A DNA stretch of 27,478 nucleotides from JACRAR01 sp041674465 (GTDB taxonomy: Bacteria; Pseudomonadota; Gammaproteobacteria; Burkholderiales; Rhodocyclaceae), in the NCBI GenBank assembly GCA_041674465.1, contig JBAYVV010000042.1:1-27478 (forward strand), given 5' to 3'. Position 1 is the stretch's first letter, and every line of letters begins with the position of its first letter. Position numbers and translations under genes: made by a program. Of the stretch, positions 1 through 7,999 are shown in pieces. Under the pieces are notes generated by a model. The model saw only the letters and a list, made by a program, of their open reading frames with translations, was not told the origin of the DNA and ran no database searches.

Positions 1-156
1 CAAAGGGCGACAAGCTCTCCTGACATGGAAAAAATCGATATCTGGCTCGCTGCAAACCTGAATCACCTGCCCTTGAAAATGACCTACGCCAATCAGGCCG
101 GAGATCATTTCGAGCAATTGATCGCAGGTGACTCCTTGCCGGTGCGGCAACACTGA
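1..156 (+). CDS. C-terminal end of a DUF3108-like protein (partial)
   Basis: Frame 1 is open from the window edge to a TGA at 154-156, giving 51 residues. The stretch around residues 14-36 (key pieces DIWLAANLNHLPLKMTY and the following NQAGDHFEQL) resembles the closing beta-strands of DUF3108 proteins. That family usually ends with a 'VWL..D...LPVKI.Y.D..G....Q' pattern. DUF3108 proteins are predicted periplasmic beta-rich proteins of unknown role and are common in betaproteobacteria. The start lies outside the window. A small perfect hairpin (TTGCCG-gtg-CGGCAA, 136-150) sits inside the last codons without a T-tract. The family call rests on a short tail and is moderate. Confidence 0.6.
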   Translation, partial: QRATSSPDMEKIDIWLAANLNHLPLKMTYANQAGDHFEQLIAGDSLPVRQH

Positions 157-290
157 GACAGCAACAAGCTTCCCCCAAATAAATAGCCAAACCGACCCTG
201 TTTAGCCGATAATTATCGGTTCTCGCTTGGCCTACATCGTCCCTATGGCCTCGGAGCAAGAGATTCCCCTCAAACTTCAAGATTTTCAAA
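157..290. other. Intergenic region upstream of tkt
   Basis: This is the 134-bp leader before the glycolytic gene run and the likeliest place for its promoter. It contains a perfect 14-bp palindrome (see 206-219). I could not find a convincing paired -35/-10 set. The stretch just before the tkt ATG (CTTCAAGATTTTCAAA) has no strong Shine-Dalgarno, so tkt translation may be initiated weakly or from a leader not recognised here. Confidence 0.5.
206..219. promoter_or_regulatory. 14-bp perfect palindrome upstream of tkt, possible operator
   Basis: The sequence CCGATAATTATCGG equals its own reverse complement. It lies 71 bp upstream of the tkt ATG in the only sizeable gap before the central-carbon genes. 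It has no following T-run, so it is not a standard terminator. GATAAT within it resembles a -10 box on both strands, but neither strand has a good -35 at 16-18 bp. A dimeric repressor or activator site is an inference; the regulator is not identifiable. Confidence 0.35.
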
Positions 291-2285
291 ATGCCCTCAC
301 CCGTATTCAATCCCGTCACCGGCGCCATCCGCGCCCTGGCCATGGACGCTGTGCAGCAGGCCAATTCCGGCCATCCCGGCGCGCCGATGGGCATGGCCGA
401 AATGGCCGAGGTTCTGTGGAATCGTCACCTGCGCCACAATCCGGGCAATCCCGGCTGGGCCGACCGCGACCGCTTCGTGCTGTCCAACGGCCATGGTTCG
501 ATGCTGTTGTACGCCTTGCTGCACTTGACGGGCTATGACTTGTCCATCGAGGACCTCAAACAATTCCGCCAGTTGCACAGCAAGACACCGGGGCACCCCG
601 AGTACGGTTACGCACCAGGCGTGGAAACCACCACGGGACCCCTCGGCCAGGGCATCGGCAACGCCGTCGGCATGGCCATGGCAGCGAAGCTGCTTGCCCA
701 TGAATTCAACCGGCCAGGCCATGAAATCGTCGACCACACCACCTATTGTTTTCTCGGTGACGGTTGTCTGATGGAGGGCGTTTCCCACGAGGTCTGTGCA
801 TTGGCAGGCACCTGGGGCTTGTCCAAGCTGATCGCATTCTGGGACGACAACGGGATTTCCATCGACGGACACGTCGAAGGGTGGTTCACCGACGATACGC
901 CCAAACGTTTCGAGGCCTATGGCTGGCAGGTCCTCCCCGGTATCGACGGTCACGATCCCGCGGCGATCAATGCTGCAATTGAAAAAGCCAAGGCATCGAC
1001 GGACCGGCCTACCTTGATCTGCTGCAAGACGGTGATCGGCCTGGGTGCCCCGAACAAGCAAGGCAGCCACGATGTGCACGGCGCACCGCTGGGCGCCGCC
1101 GAGATTGCCGCTGCCCGGGTTCAGATCGGCTGGAACCATGCGCCCTTCGAGATCCCCCAGGAGGTCTATGCCGCCTGGAACGCAAAGAAAAAAGGAGCGG
1201 CCTGGGAACAAACCTGGCAGCAAAAGTTCGATCGCTATGCCAAGGAGCATCCGCAGCTCGCGGCAGAGTTCAAACGCCGCATGGCCAATGAATTGCCCGC
1301 CCACTGGGCCGAACATGCGCGCCAAGCGATCGCCGCGGTAAATGCCAAGGCCGAAACCGTTGCCACGCGCAAGGCTTCGCAAATCGCCATCAACGCGCTG
1401 GCCCCGCTGCTGCCCGAGTTTGTCGGCGGTTCGGCAGACCTGACCGGCTCCAACCTGACCAACTGGAACGGCTGCAAGAATGTCAGCGGCAAAGCGCCGG
1501 GCAACTATATTTCTTACGGCGTGCGCGAATTCGGCATGGCCGCGATCATGAACGGCATGGCCCTGCATGGCGGCTTGCTGCCTTTCGGCGGCACCTTCCT
1601 GATGTTCTCGGAATATGCCCGCAATGCCCTGCGCATGGCAGCGCTGATGAAGCAGCGCGTGATTCACGTCTTCACCCACGACTCGATCGGCTTGGGCGAG
1701 GACGGGCCAACCCACCAGCCGGTGGAGCAAACCGCAACCCTGCGCATGATCCCCAACATGGATGTCTGGCGGCCCTGCGACACGGTGGAAACCATGGTGG
1801 CTTGGACCGAGGCTGTGGCCAGACTCAATGGCCCGACCTGCCTGGCTTTGTCGCGCCAGAACCTGCCGTTTGTCCAGCGCGATCCGGCCGCCATTGCCAA
1901 TATTGCCCGGGGCGCTTATGTCCTGTCTGAAGCCAAGGGAACGCCTCGGGCAGTGATTATCGCCACCGGCTCGGAAGTCGACCTGGCGCTCAAAGCCCAA
2001 GCCAAGCTGGCCGAGGAAAACATTCCTGTGCGCGTTGTGTCGATACCGTCTACCAATGTTTTCAACCGCCAGCCGCAGGACTATCGGAACAGCGTGTTGC
2101 CCAAGGGCATCGTCCGGATTGCCGTCGAGGCAGGCGTCAGCACGGGCTGGTATCAGTATGTCGGCCTGGAAGGCGCTGTCATCGGGCTGGATCGCTTCGG
2201 CGAGTCGGCTCCGGCCGGTCAGTTGTTCAAGGAATTCGGCTTCACGGTGGAGCATGTGGTCGCCACCGTAAAATCGGTCTTGTAA
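291..2285 (+). CDS. tkt: Transketolase
   Basis: Thiamine-diphosphate enzyme of the pentose phosphate and Calvin cycles that moves two-carbon ketol units between sugar phosphates in the cytoplasm. The 664-aa length is normal. Landmarks are SGHPGAPMGMA (26-36), the RFVLSNGHGSMLLYALL signature (61-77), GPLGQG (116-121), the ThDP/metal motif GDGCLMEG (156-163), GSHDVHG with the catalytic-loop His (258-264), and the second signature GEDGPTHQP (469-477). The ATG at 291 gives the usual short N-terminus before AIRALAMDA, so it is preferred although its ribosome site is poor. It is the first gene of a forward run with gap, pgk, pyk and fba and likely shares their regulation. The reverse strand is also open over most of the gene, which is a codon-bias shadow. 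Confidence 0.97.
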   Translation: MPSPVFNPVTGAIRALAMDAVQQANSGHPGAPMGMAEMAEVLWNRHLRHNPGNPGWADRDRFVLSNGHGSMLLYALLHLTGYDLSIEDLKQFRQLHSKTPGHPEYGYAPGVETTTGPLGQGIGNAVGMAMAAKLLAHEFNRPGHEIVDHTTYCFLGDGCLMEGVSHEVCALAGTWGLSKLIAFWDDNGISIDGHVEGWFTDDTPKRFEAYGWQVLPGIDGHDPAAINAAIEKAKASTDRPTLICCKTVIGLGAPNKQGSHDVHGAPLGAAEIAAARVQIGWNHAPFEIPQEVYAAWNAKKKGAAWEQTWQQKFDRYAKEHPQLAAEFKRRMANELPAHWAEHARQAIAAVNAKAETVATRKASQIAINALAPLLPEFVGGSADLTGSNLTNWNGCKNVSGKAPGNYISYGVREFGMAAIMNGMALHGGLLPFGGTFLMFSEYARNALRMAALMKQRVIHVFTHDSIGLGEDGPTHQPVEQTATLRMIPNMDVWRPCDTVETMVAWTEAVARLNGPTCLALSRQNLPFVQRDPAAIANIARGAYVLSEAKGTPRAVIIATGSEVDLALKAQAKLAEENIPVRVVSIPSTNVFNRQPQDYRNSVLPKGIVRIAVEAGVSTGWYQYVGLEGAVIGLDRFGESAPAGQLFKEFGFTVEHVVATVKSVL

Positions 2286-2303
2286 TTTTTTGGGAGAATC
2301 ATC

Positions 2304-3302
2304 ATGGCAATAAAAGTTGGCATCAACGGATTTGGACGCATCGGCAGAATGGTGATGCGCGCAGCGATCAAGGATTTCTCCGATATCGAAATCGTCGGCA
2401 TCAATGACCTGCTCGAGCCCGATTACCTGGCCTATATGCTGAGCTACGATTCGGTGCATGGCCGCTTCAAGGGTACCGTTTCCGTTGAAGGCAACACGCT
2501 GGTCGTCAATGGCAAGAAAATCCGTCTGACGGCGCTCAAGGACCCCGCCGAACTGAAATGGAACGAGGTCGGCGCCGACATCGTGATCGACTCGACGGGC
2601 CTGTTTCTGACCAAGGAAACCGCGCAGAAGCACATCACTGCCGGCGCCAGGAAGGTAGTCATGTCGGCGCCGTCCAAGGACGACACGCCGATGTTCGTAT
2701 TCGGCGTCAATGACAAGACCTATGCCGGCCAAGCGATTATTTCAAACGCGTCGTGTACAACGAACTGTCTTGCTCCAGTCGCCAAGGTGCTCAACGACAA
2801 CTGGGGCATCAAGCGCGGCCTGATGACCACCGTGCATGCCGCCACTGCCACGCAAAAAACCGTTGATGGCCCGTCCAACAAGGACTGGCGCGGCGGCCGC
2901 GGCATCCTCGAAAACATCATCCCGTCTTCGACCGGCGCCGCCAAGGCTGTCGGCAAGGTCATTCCCGAACTCAACAAGAAACTCACCGGCATGGCTTTCC
3001 GCGTGCCGACCTCGGATGTCTCGGTGGTTGACCTCACCGTCGAGTTGAACAAGGAAGCCGACTACGCCGCCATCTGCGCCGCCATGAAAGCTGCATCTGA
3101 AGGCCCAATGAAAGGCGTGCTCGGCTACACCGACCAGAAGGTGGTTTCCACCGATTTCCGCGGTGAGAGCTGTACCTCGGTGTTCGATGCCGAGGCGGGC
3201 ATGGCGCTGGACGGCACTTTCATCAAGGTCGTTGCCTGGTACGACAATGAATGGGGCTATTCCTGCAAGGTTCTGGAAATGGTCCGCGTCATAGCCAAAT
3301 GA
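2304..3302 (+). CDS. gap: Glyceraldehyde-3-phosphate dehydrogenase, type I
   Basis: Oxidises and phosphorylates glyceraldehyde 3-phosphate to 1,3-bisphosphoglycerate, reversibly, in glycolysis, gluconeogenesis or the Calvin cycle. The 332-aa length is standard. Visible features are the Rossmann start GINGFGRIGRMV (7-18), the catalytic motif SNASCTTNCLAP with Cys151 (148-158), the partner His178 in TTVHAATATQ, the PSSTGAAKAVGKV substrate loop, and DNEWGYS near the C-terminus. The INDLL stretch after the second strand resembles NAD-type GapA enzymes, although cofactor use cannot be settled by eye. A clear GGGAG at 2292-2296 sets the start. It lies 18 bp after tkt, so co-transcription is likely. 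Confidence 0.97.
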   Translation: MAIKVGINGFGRIGRMVMRAAIKDFSDIEIVGINDLLEPDYLAYMLSYDSVHGRFKGTVSVEGNTLVVNGKKIRLTALKDPAELKWNEVGADIVIDSTGLFLTKETAQKHITAGARKVVMSAPSKDDTPMFVFGVNDKTYAGQAIISNASCTTNCLAPVAKVLNDNWGIKRGLMTTVHAATATQKTVDGPSNKDWRGGRGILENIIPSSTGAAKAVGKVIPELNKKLTGMAFRVPTSDVSVVDLTVELNKEADYAAICAAMKAASEGPMKGVLGYTDQKVVSTDFRGESCTSVFDAEAGMALDGTFIKVVAWYDNEWGYSCKVLEMVRVIAK

Positions 3303-3365
3303 GATCAGAATGAGCGCTCAATAAGCGTCAAATGAGCAACCCGTAATTTTTCGACAGGTGTTGTC

Positions 3366-4544
3366 ATGCAATTCAAGCGTCTGACCGATCAGAATCTCCA
3401 GGGCAAGCGCGTCTTCATCCGCGCCGACCTGAACGTGCCACAGGACGATGCCGGCAATATCACCGAGGACACGCGCATCCGCGCGTCCGTGCCGGCCATC
3501 GAATTCGCGCTGAAGGCCGGCGCGGCGGTGATGGTCACCTCGCACCTGGGGCGTCCCACCGAAGGCGAGTTCAAGCCTGAGGACTCGCTGGCACCTGTCG
3601 CCAGGCGCCTGTCCGAATTGCTCGGTCGCGAAGTGAAACTGATTGCCGATTGGGTCGGTGGCGGAAGTTGGCAAGATCAGGTTGCTCCCGGCGAAATCGT
3701 CATGTTGGAGAATTGCCGCCTCAACAAGGGCGAGAAGAAGAACAATGACGAGTTGGCGCAGAAGATGGCCAAGCTCTGCGATGTCTATGTGAACGATGCC
3801 TTCGGCACGGCGCATCGCGCCGAGGCCACCACTTATGGCCTCGCCAAGTATGCGCCGATCGCCTGTGCCGGCCCGCTCCTCGCGGCCGAACTCGACGCGC
3901 TGGGCAAGGCTCTGCACCATCCGGCGCGCCCCATGCTGGCCATCGTCGCCGGCTCCAAGGTCTCCACCAAGCTGACCATCCTCGAGGCGCTGGCGGACAA
4001 GGTCGACCAGCTCATCGTCGGTGGTGGCATCGCCAACACCTTCCTGCTCGCCCGGGGCTTCAAGATCGGTAAATCACTGGCCGAACACGACCTGGTCGAC
4101 GCGGCAAAGAAGGTAATGGCGAAGACCAACGTGCCCCTGCCCACCGACGTGGTCTGCGCCAAGGAGTTTTCCGCCACGGCGAAGGCCACGGTGATGCGCG
4201 TCAAGGACCTTGATGAAGACGACATGATCCTCGACATCGGCCCGGAATCGGCCTTTGCCCTGGGAGCGGTCGCCCGCGCCGCTGGCACCATCGTCTGGAA
4301 CGGTCCGGTCGGTGTGTTCGAGTTCCCTGCCTTCAGCAATGGCACCGAAACTCTGGCGCGAGCGATCGCCGAATCCAAGGCATTTTCCATTGCCGGCGGT
4401 GGCGACACCCTGGCGGCCATCACCAAGTACGGGATCACCAAGGATGTCAGTTACATCTCCACCGGTGGTGGCGCCTTCCTCGAATTCCTCGAAGGCAAGA
4501 CTTTGCCGGCCGTCGAAATTCTCGAACAACGCGCCAACAACTAG
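3366..4544 (+). CDS. pgk: Phosphoglycerate kinase
   Basis: Transfers the acyl phosphate of 1,3-bisphosphoglycerate to ADP, giving ATP and 3-phosphoglycerate, or the reverse in carbon fixation and gluconeogenesis. The protein has 392 aa, as expected for the monomeric two-domain enzyme. Visible features are RADLNVP (19-25), SHLGRP for phosphoglycerate binding (59-64), the central hinge region VGGGIANTF, and the nucleotide-binding GGGDT (344-348). The 63-bp gap from gap holds no obvious promoter or terminator. A weak AGGTG precedes the ATG. The stop codon overlaps the pyk ribosome-binding site. Confidence 0.97.
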   Translation: MQFKRLTDQNLQGKRVFIRADLNVPQDDAGNITEDTRIRASVPAIEFALKAGAAVMVTSHLGRPTEGEFKPEDSLAPVARRLSELLGREVKLIADWVGGGSWQDQVAPGEIVMLENCRLNKGEKKNNDELAQKMAKLCDVYVNDAFGTAHRAEATTYGLAKYAPIACAGPLLAAELDALGKALHHPARPMLAIVAGSKVSTKLTILEALADKVDQLIVGGGIANTFLLARGFKIGKSLAEHDLVDAAKKVMAKTNVPLPTDVVCAKEFSATAKATVMRVKDLDEDDMILDIGPESAFALGAVARAAGTIVWNGPVGVFEFPAFSNGTETLARAIAESKAFSIAGGGDTLAAITKYGITKDVSYISTGGGAFLEFLEGKTLPAVEILEQRANN

Positions 4545-4547
4545 GAG
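4543..4547 (+). promoter_or_regulatory. Shine-Dalgarno of pyk overlapping the pgk stop
   Basis: AGGAG overlaps the pgk TAG stop (4542-4544) and lies 5 nt before the pyk ATG at 4553. Terminating pgk ribosomes are therefore positioned to re-initiate on pyk, which supports coupled expression and fixes the pyk start. Confidence 0.7.
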
Positions 4548-4552
4548 CGACG

Positions 4553-5989
4553 ATGCGCAGCACCAAGATCGTTGCCACTCTCGGCCCGTCCTCAAGTGAT
4601 GAGGCGGTGTTAAGACGGATGGTGGAGGCGGGCGTGGATATTGTCCGCCTCAATTTTTCGCATGGCACGGCGGATGACCACAAGGCGCGCGTGGCGCTCT
4701 TGCGTGCCATCACGCGCGATACCGGACGCACCGTGGGCATCATGGCCGACCTGCAAGGCCCCAAAATACGTATCGGAAAATTTGAAAACGGCAAGATCGA
4801 ACTCGCCGCCGGCGATAAATTGATCCTCGACGTGACCTGCAAGCTGGGCAACCAGGAACGCGTCGGACTCGACTATCCGGAACTCATCGACGACATCGAT
4901 GTCGGCGCCGTGCTGCTGCTCGACGATGGCCGCATCGTCCTCGACATCGTCGAGATTCTGAGCCAGTCGGTGATCACCACGGTGCGCGTGGGCGGCACGC
5001 TTTCCAACAACAAGGGCATCAACCGCCAGGGCGGCGGCCTGACGGCACCGGCGCTGACCAGCAAGGACAGGCTGGATATCCGGACTGCCGCCGAAATCGG
5101 GGTGGATTTCGTTGCCGTGTCCTTTCCCAAAACCGGCGAGGACATGCGCCAGGCTAGGAAGCTTCTGACGCGGGCCGGATCGAATGCGCTGCTGATCGCC
5201 AAGATCGAGCGCGCCGAAGCCATCGATACTCTCGTGGATATCATCGAGGCTTCCGACGCCGTGATGGTGGCGCGCGGCGACCTGGCGGTGGAAGTCGGCG
5301 ATGCGGCGGTGCCCGCCTTGCAGAAAAAAATCATCCGCACCGCCCGCGCCCATAACAAGCTGGCCATCACCGCGACGCAGATGATGGAATCGATGATCAC
5401 CAGCCCGGTGCCGACCCGCGCCGAGGTTTCCGACGTGGCCAATGCGGTGCTGGATGGCACCGACGCCGTGATGCTCTCGGCCGAAACCGCGTCGGGCAAG
5501 TATCCGGTGGAAACCATCGAATCCATGGCACGCATCTGCCTGGAAGCCGAAAAGTCGGCCGAAGTGACGCTGGACAACGATTTCCTCGACCGGGTGTTCA
5601 CCCGCATCGACCAGTCGATCGCCATGGCGGCGATCTGGACCGCGCACCACCTCAAGGTCAAGGCCATCGCGGCGATGACCCAGTCCGGCTCCACCGCGCT
5701 GTGGATGAGCCGACTGAACTCGGGCGTGCCGATTTACGCACTGACCCCCGAAGTCAGCTCGCGCTACCGGATGAGCCTCTATCGCCATGTCTTCCCGCTC
5801 TTGATGAAGCAGAACCACATCGACCGCGACAGCCTGCTGTGGGAAGCCGAGCAATTGCTGATCGAGCAGGGCGCCGTGGTGCCGGGCGACTTGATCGTGA
5901 TCACCATCGGCGAACCGATCGGTTCGCCGGGAGGTACCAATACGCTGAAAATCGTCCGCGTCGGCGAACACCCGAATCCGAATCTTTAA
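4553..5989 (+). CDS. pyk: Pyruvate kinase
   Basis: Converts phosphoenolpyruvate and ADP to pyruvate and ATP, the last step of glycolysis. The 478-aa length matches PykA/PykF-type bacterial enzymes. Visible features are the N-terminal MRSTKIVATLGP, the K+/ATP site RLNFSHG (32-38), LQGPKIR (68-74), the metal/substrate motif VMVARGDLAVEVG (237-249), and the signature ATQMMESM (274-281) followed by PTRAEVSDVANAVLDG. A C-terminal allosteric domain is present from about residue 350. It starts 8 bp after pgk and ends 10 bp before fba. An irreversible glycolytic gene placed between reversible ones argues for a mainly glycolytic operon rather than a dedicated Calvin-cycle operon. Confidence 0.96.
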   Translation: MRSTKIVATLGPSSSDEAVLRRMVEAGVDIVRLNFSHGTADDHKARVALLRAITRDTGRTVGIMADLQGPKIRIGKFENGKIELAAGDKLILDVTCKLGNQERVGLDYPELIDDIDVGAVLLLDDGRIVLDIVEILSQSVITTVRVGGTLSNNKGINRQGGGLTAPALTSKDRLDIRTAAEIGVDFVAVSFPKTGEDMRQARKLLTRAGSNALLIAKIERAEAIDTLVDIIEASDAVMVARGDLAVEVGDAAVPALQKKIIRTARAHNKLAITATQMMESMITSPVPTRAEVSDVANAVLDGTDAVMLSAETASGKYPVETIESMARICLEAEKSAEVTLDNDFLDRVFTRIDQSIAMAAIWTAHHLKVKAIAAMTQSGSTALWMSRLNSGVPIYALTPEVSSRYRMSLYRHVFPLLMKQNHIDRDSLLWEAEQLLIEQGAVVPGDLIVITIGEPIGSPGGTNTLKIVRVGEHPNPNL

Positions 5990-5999
5990 GGAGACTGCC

Positions 6000-7064
6000 A
6001 TGCCCCTAGTATCCATGCGCCAACTGCTCGACCATGCTGCCGAAAACGGCTATGGCTTGCCGGCCTTTAACGTGAACAACCTGGAGCAGATCCAGGCCGT
6101 CATGGAGGCCGCGGCAGAGACCAACAGCCCGGTGATCATCCAGGGTTCGGCCGGCGCCCGCAAGTATGCCGGCGAACCGTATTTGCGCCACCTGATCGAG
6201 GCGGCCATCGAGACCCATCCCGATATTCCCATCGTCATGCACCAGGACCACGGCGCCAGCCCGTCGATCTGCATCCAGTCGATGCGGTCGGGCTTCTCCA
6301 GCGTGATGATGGACGGCTCGCTGCAGGAGGACGCGAAGACCCCGTCCTCGTTCGAATACAACGTCAAGGTCAGCAAGCATGTGGTGGATATTGCCCACGC
6401 CATCGGCGTTTCGGTGGAAGGCGAGCTGGGCTGCCTCGGTTCGCTGGAAACCGGCATGGGCGAGAAGGAAGACGGCCATGGCGCGGAAGGCGCGTTGTCG
6501 CAGGACCAGTTGCTCACCGACCCCACCGAGGCCGCCGAGTTCGTCAAAGCTACCGGAGTCGATGCGCTTGCCATCGCCATCGGCACTTCACACGGCGCCT
6601 ACAAGTTCACCCGGCCGCCGACCGGCGCGGTGCTGCGCATCGACCGCATCAAGGAAATTCATGCACGCATTCCCAACACCCATCTGGTGATGCACGGATC
6701 AAGCTCGGTTCCACAAGACTGGCTCAAGATCATCAATCAGTTCGGTGGCACCATGGGTGAAACCTATGGCGTGCCAGTTGCGGAAATCGTCGAGGGCATC
6801 AAGCACGGCGTGCGCAAGATCAACATCGACACCGACCTGCGCATGGCTTCCACCGGCGCCATCCGCAAGTACATGGCGGAAAACTCGAAAGACTTCGATC
6901 CGCGCAAATACCTTGCCGTAGCGCGTACGGCCATGAAAGGGATCTGCAAGGCACGCTACGAAGCGTTCGGCTGTGCCGGCATGGCCGGCAAGATCAAGCC
7001 GGTCAGCCTGGACAAGATGGCGGAACGCTACAAGAAGGGCGAACTGAACCAGATCGTGAAGTAA
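6000..7064 (+). CDS. fba: Class II fructose-bisphosphate aldolase, Calvin-cycle subtype
   Basis: Zinc-dependent cleavage or condensation of fructose 1,6-bisphosphate with dihydroxyacetone phosphate and glyceraldehyde 3-phosphate. The 354-aa length and the sequence style (PLVSMRQLLDHAAENGYGLPAFN at the start, QDHGASPSICIQSMRSGFSSV around 82-102) fit the CbbA-like class II subfamily seen in autotrophs and many betaproteobacteria. Asp83 and His84 in HQDHG are the catalytic acid and a zinc ligand. GELGCLGSLE (141-150), GTSHGAYKF (196-204) and the later MHGSSSVP and NIDTDLR complete the zinc and phosphate sites. AAGGAG at 5988-5993 overlaps the pyk stop and sets the start. Confidence 0.96.
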   Translation: MPLVSMRQLLDHAAENGYGLPAFNVNNLEQIQAVMEAAAETNSPVIIQGSAGARKYAGEPYLRHLIEAAIETHPDIPIVMHQDHGASPSICIQSMRSGFSSVMMDGSLQEDAKTPSSFEYNVKVSKHVVDIAHAIGVSVEGELGCLGSLETGMGEKEDGHGAEGALSQDQLLTDPTEAAEFVKATGVDALAIAIGTSHGAYKFTRPPTGAVLRIDRIKEIHARIPNTHLVMHGSSSVPQDWLKIINQFGGTMGETYGVPVAEIVEGIKHGVRKINIDTDLRMASTGAIRKYMAENSKDFDPRKYLAVARTAMKGICKARYEAFGCAGMAGKIKPVSLDKMAERYKKGELNQIVK

Positions 7065-7090
7065 TCAATCCCAAGTCGACAAGGCCTATC

Positions 7091-7984
7091 ATGAGTCAAA
7101 CTCCTCTATTTGAATCGAACATCACCAGCCTGCAAATGCTGGGTCGCGGCAAGGTTCGCGACATTTATGCGGTTGACGCCGACCATCTGCTGATCGTCAC
7201 CAGCGACCGCCTGTCAGCGTTCGACGTGATCATGCCCGACCCGATACCGGGCAAGGGCGAAGTGCTCACCGCCGTGGCCAATTTCTGGTTCGGCAAGCTG
7301 GCCCATATCATCCCCAACCAATTGACCGGTATCGATCCGGAAGCTGTGGTCAAGGGCGAAGCTGAATGCGCACAAGTGCGCGGACGGAGCCTGGTGGTAA
7401 AGCGTCTCAAACCACTGCCCATCGAAGCCGTAGCGCGCGGCTACCTGATCGGTTCGGGCTGGAAGGATTACCAGACCAATGGTGCGGTCTGCGGCATCCA
7501 ACTACCGGCCGGATTGCGCCAGGCCGAGCAGCTGCCGCAGCCCTTGTTCACTCCGGCGACCAAGGCGGAGCAGGGGGAGCATGACGAAAACATCGACTTC
7601 GCCAGCGTCGAAAAAATGATAGGCGCGCCACTGGCCGCCCAGGTGCGTGACACCACCCTACGTCTCTATCGCGAAGCGGCCGGCCATGCCCGGGTGCGCG
7701 GCATCATCATCGCCGACACCAAATTCGAGTTCGGCCTGGATGCCGCCGGCAAGCTCTACCTGATTGACGAGGTCCTGACGCCCGACTCCTCGCGCTTCTG
7801 GCCGGCAGACCAGTATCAGGTCGGCATCAGCCCGCCCAGTTTCGACAAGCAGTTCGTCCGCGACTACCTGGAAACTCTGGATTGGAACAAGAAGGCGCCG
7901 GGTCCCAAGCTGCCGCCGGACATACTCGCCAAGACTGCCGCCAAATACCGCGAAGCTTTGACACGGCTCACCGGCCAGGCTTGA
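7091..7984 (+). CDS. purC: Phosphoribosylaminoimidazole-succinocarboxamide (SAICAR) synthase
   Basis: ATP-dependent ligation of aspartate to CAIR in de novo purine synthesis. The protein has 297 aa, the longer form common in betaproteobacteria and yeast-like enzymes. Visible features are the ATP loop LGRGKVRDIY (17-26), SAFDVIMPDPIPGKG (42-56), the SAICAR signature region around LPIEAVARGYLIGSGWKDY, the GEHDENIDF loop, IIADTKFEFG and DEVLTPDSSRFW. It begins 26 bp after fba and ends 15 bp before prlC. In many related genomes purC follows fba and is in turn followed by purE/purK; here prlC comes next instead. Confidence 0.96.
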   Translation: MSQTPLFESNITSLQMLGRGKVRDIYAVDADHLLIVTSDRLSAFDVIMPDPIPGKGEVLTAVANFWFGKLAHIIPNQLTGIDPEAVVKGEAECAQVRGRSLVVKRLKPLPIEAVARGYLIGSGWKDYQTNGAVCGIQLPAGLRQAEQLPQPLFTPATKAEQGEHDENIDFASVEKMIGAPLAAQVRDTTLRLYREAAGHARVRGIIIADTKFEFGLDAAGKLYLIDEVLTPDSSRFWPADQYQVGISPPSFDKQFVRDYLETLDWNKKAPGPKLPPDILAKTAAKYREALTRLTGQA

Positions 7985-7999
7985 TTTCGAGTTACAGCG

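Noticed and set aside
136..150. Hairpin TTGCCG-gtg-CGGCAA as terminator of the DUF3108-like gene
   Set aside because: It lies within the coding sequence and no T-tract follows.
297..2732. 811-codon open frame on the reverse strand across tkt and gap
   Set aside because: It lies antisense to two certain enzymes, has no recognisable domain, and is explained by strong codon bias in a high-GC gene.
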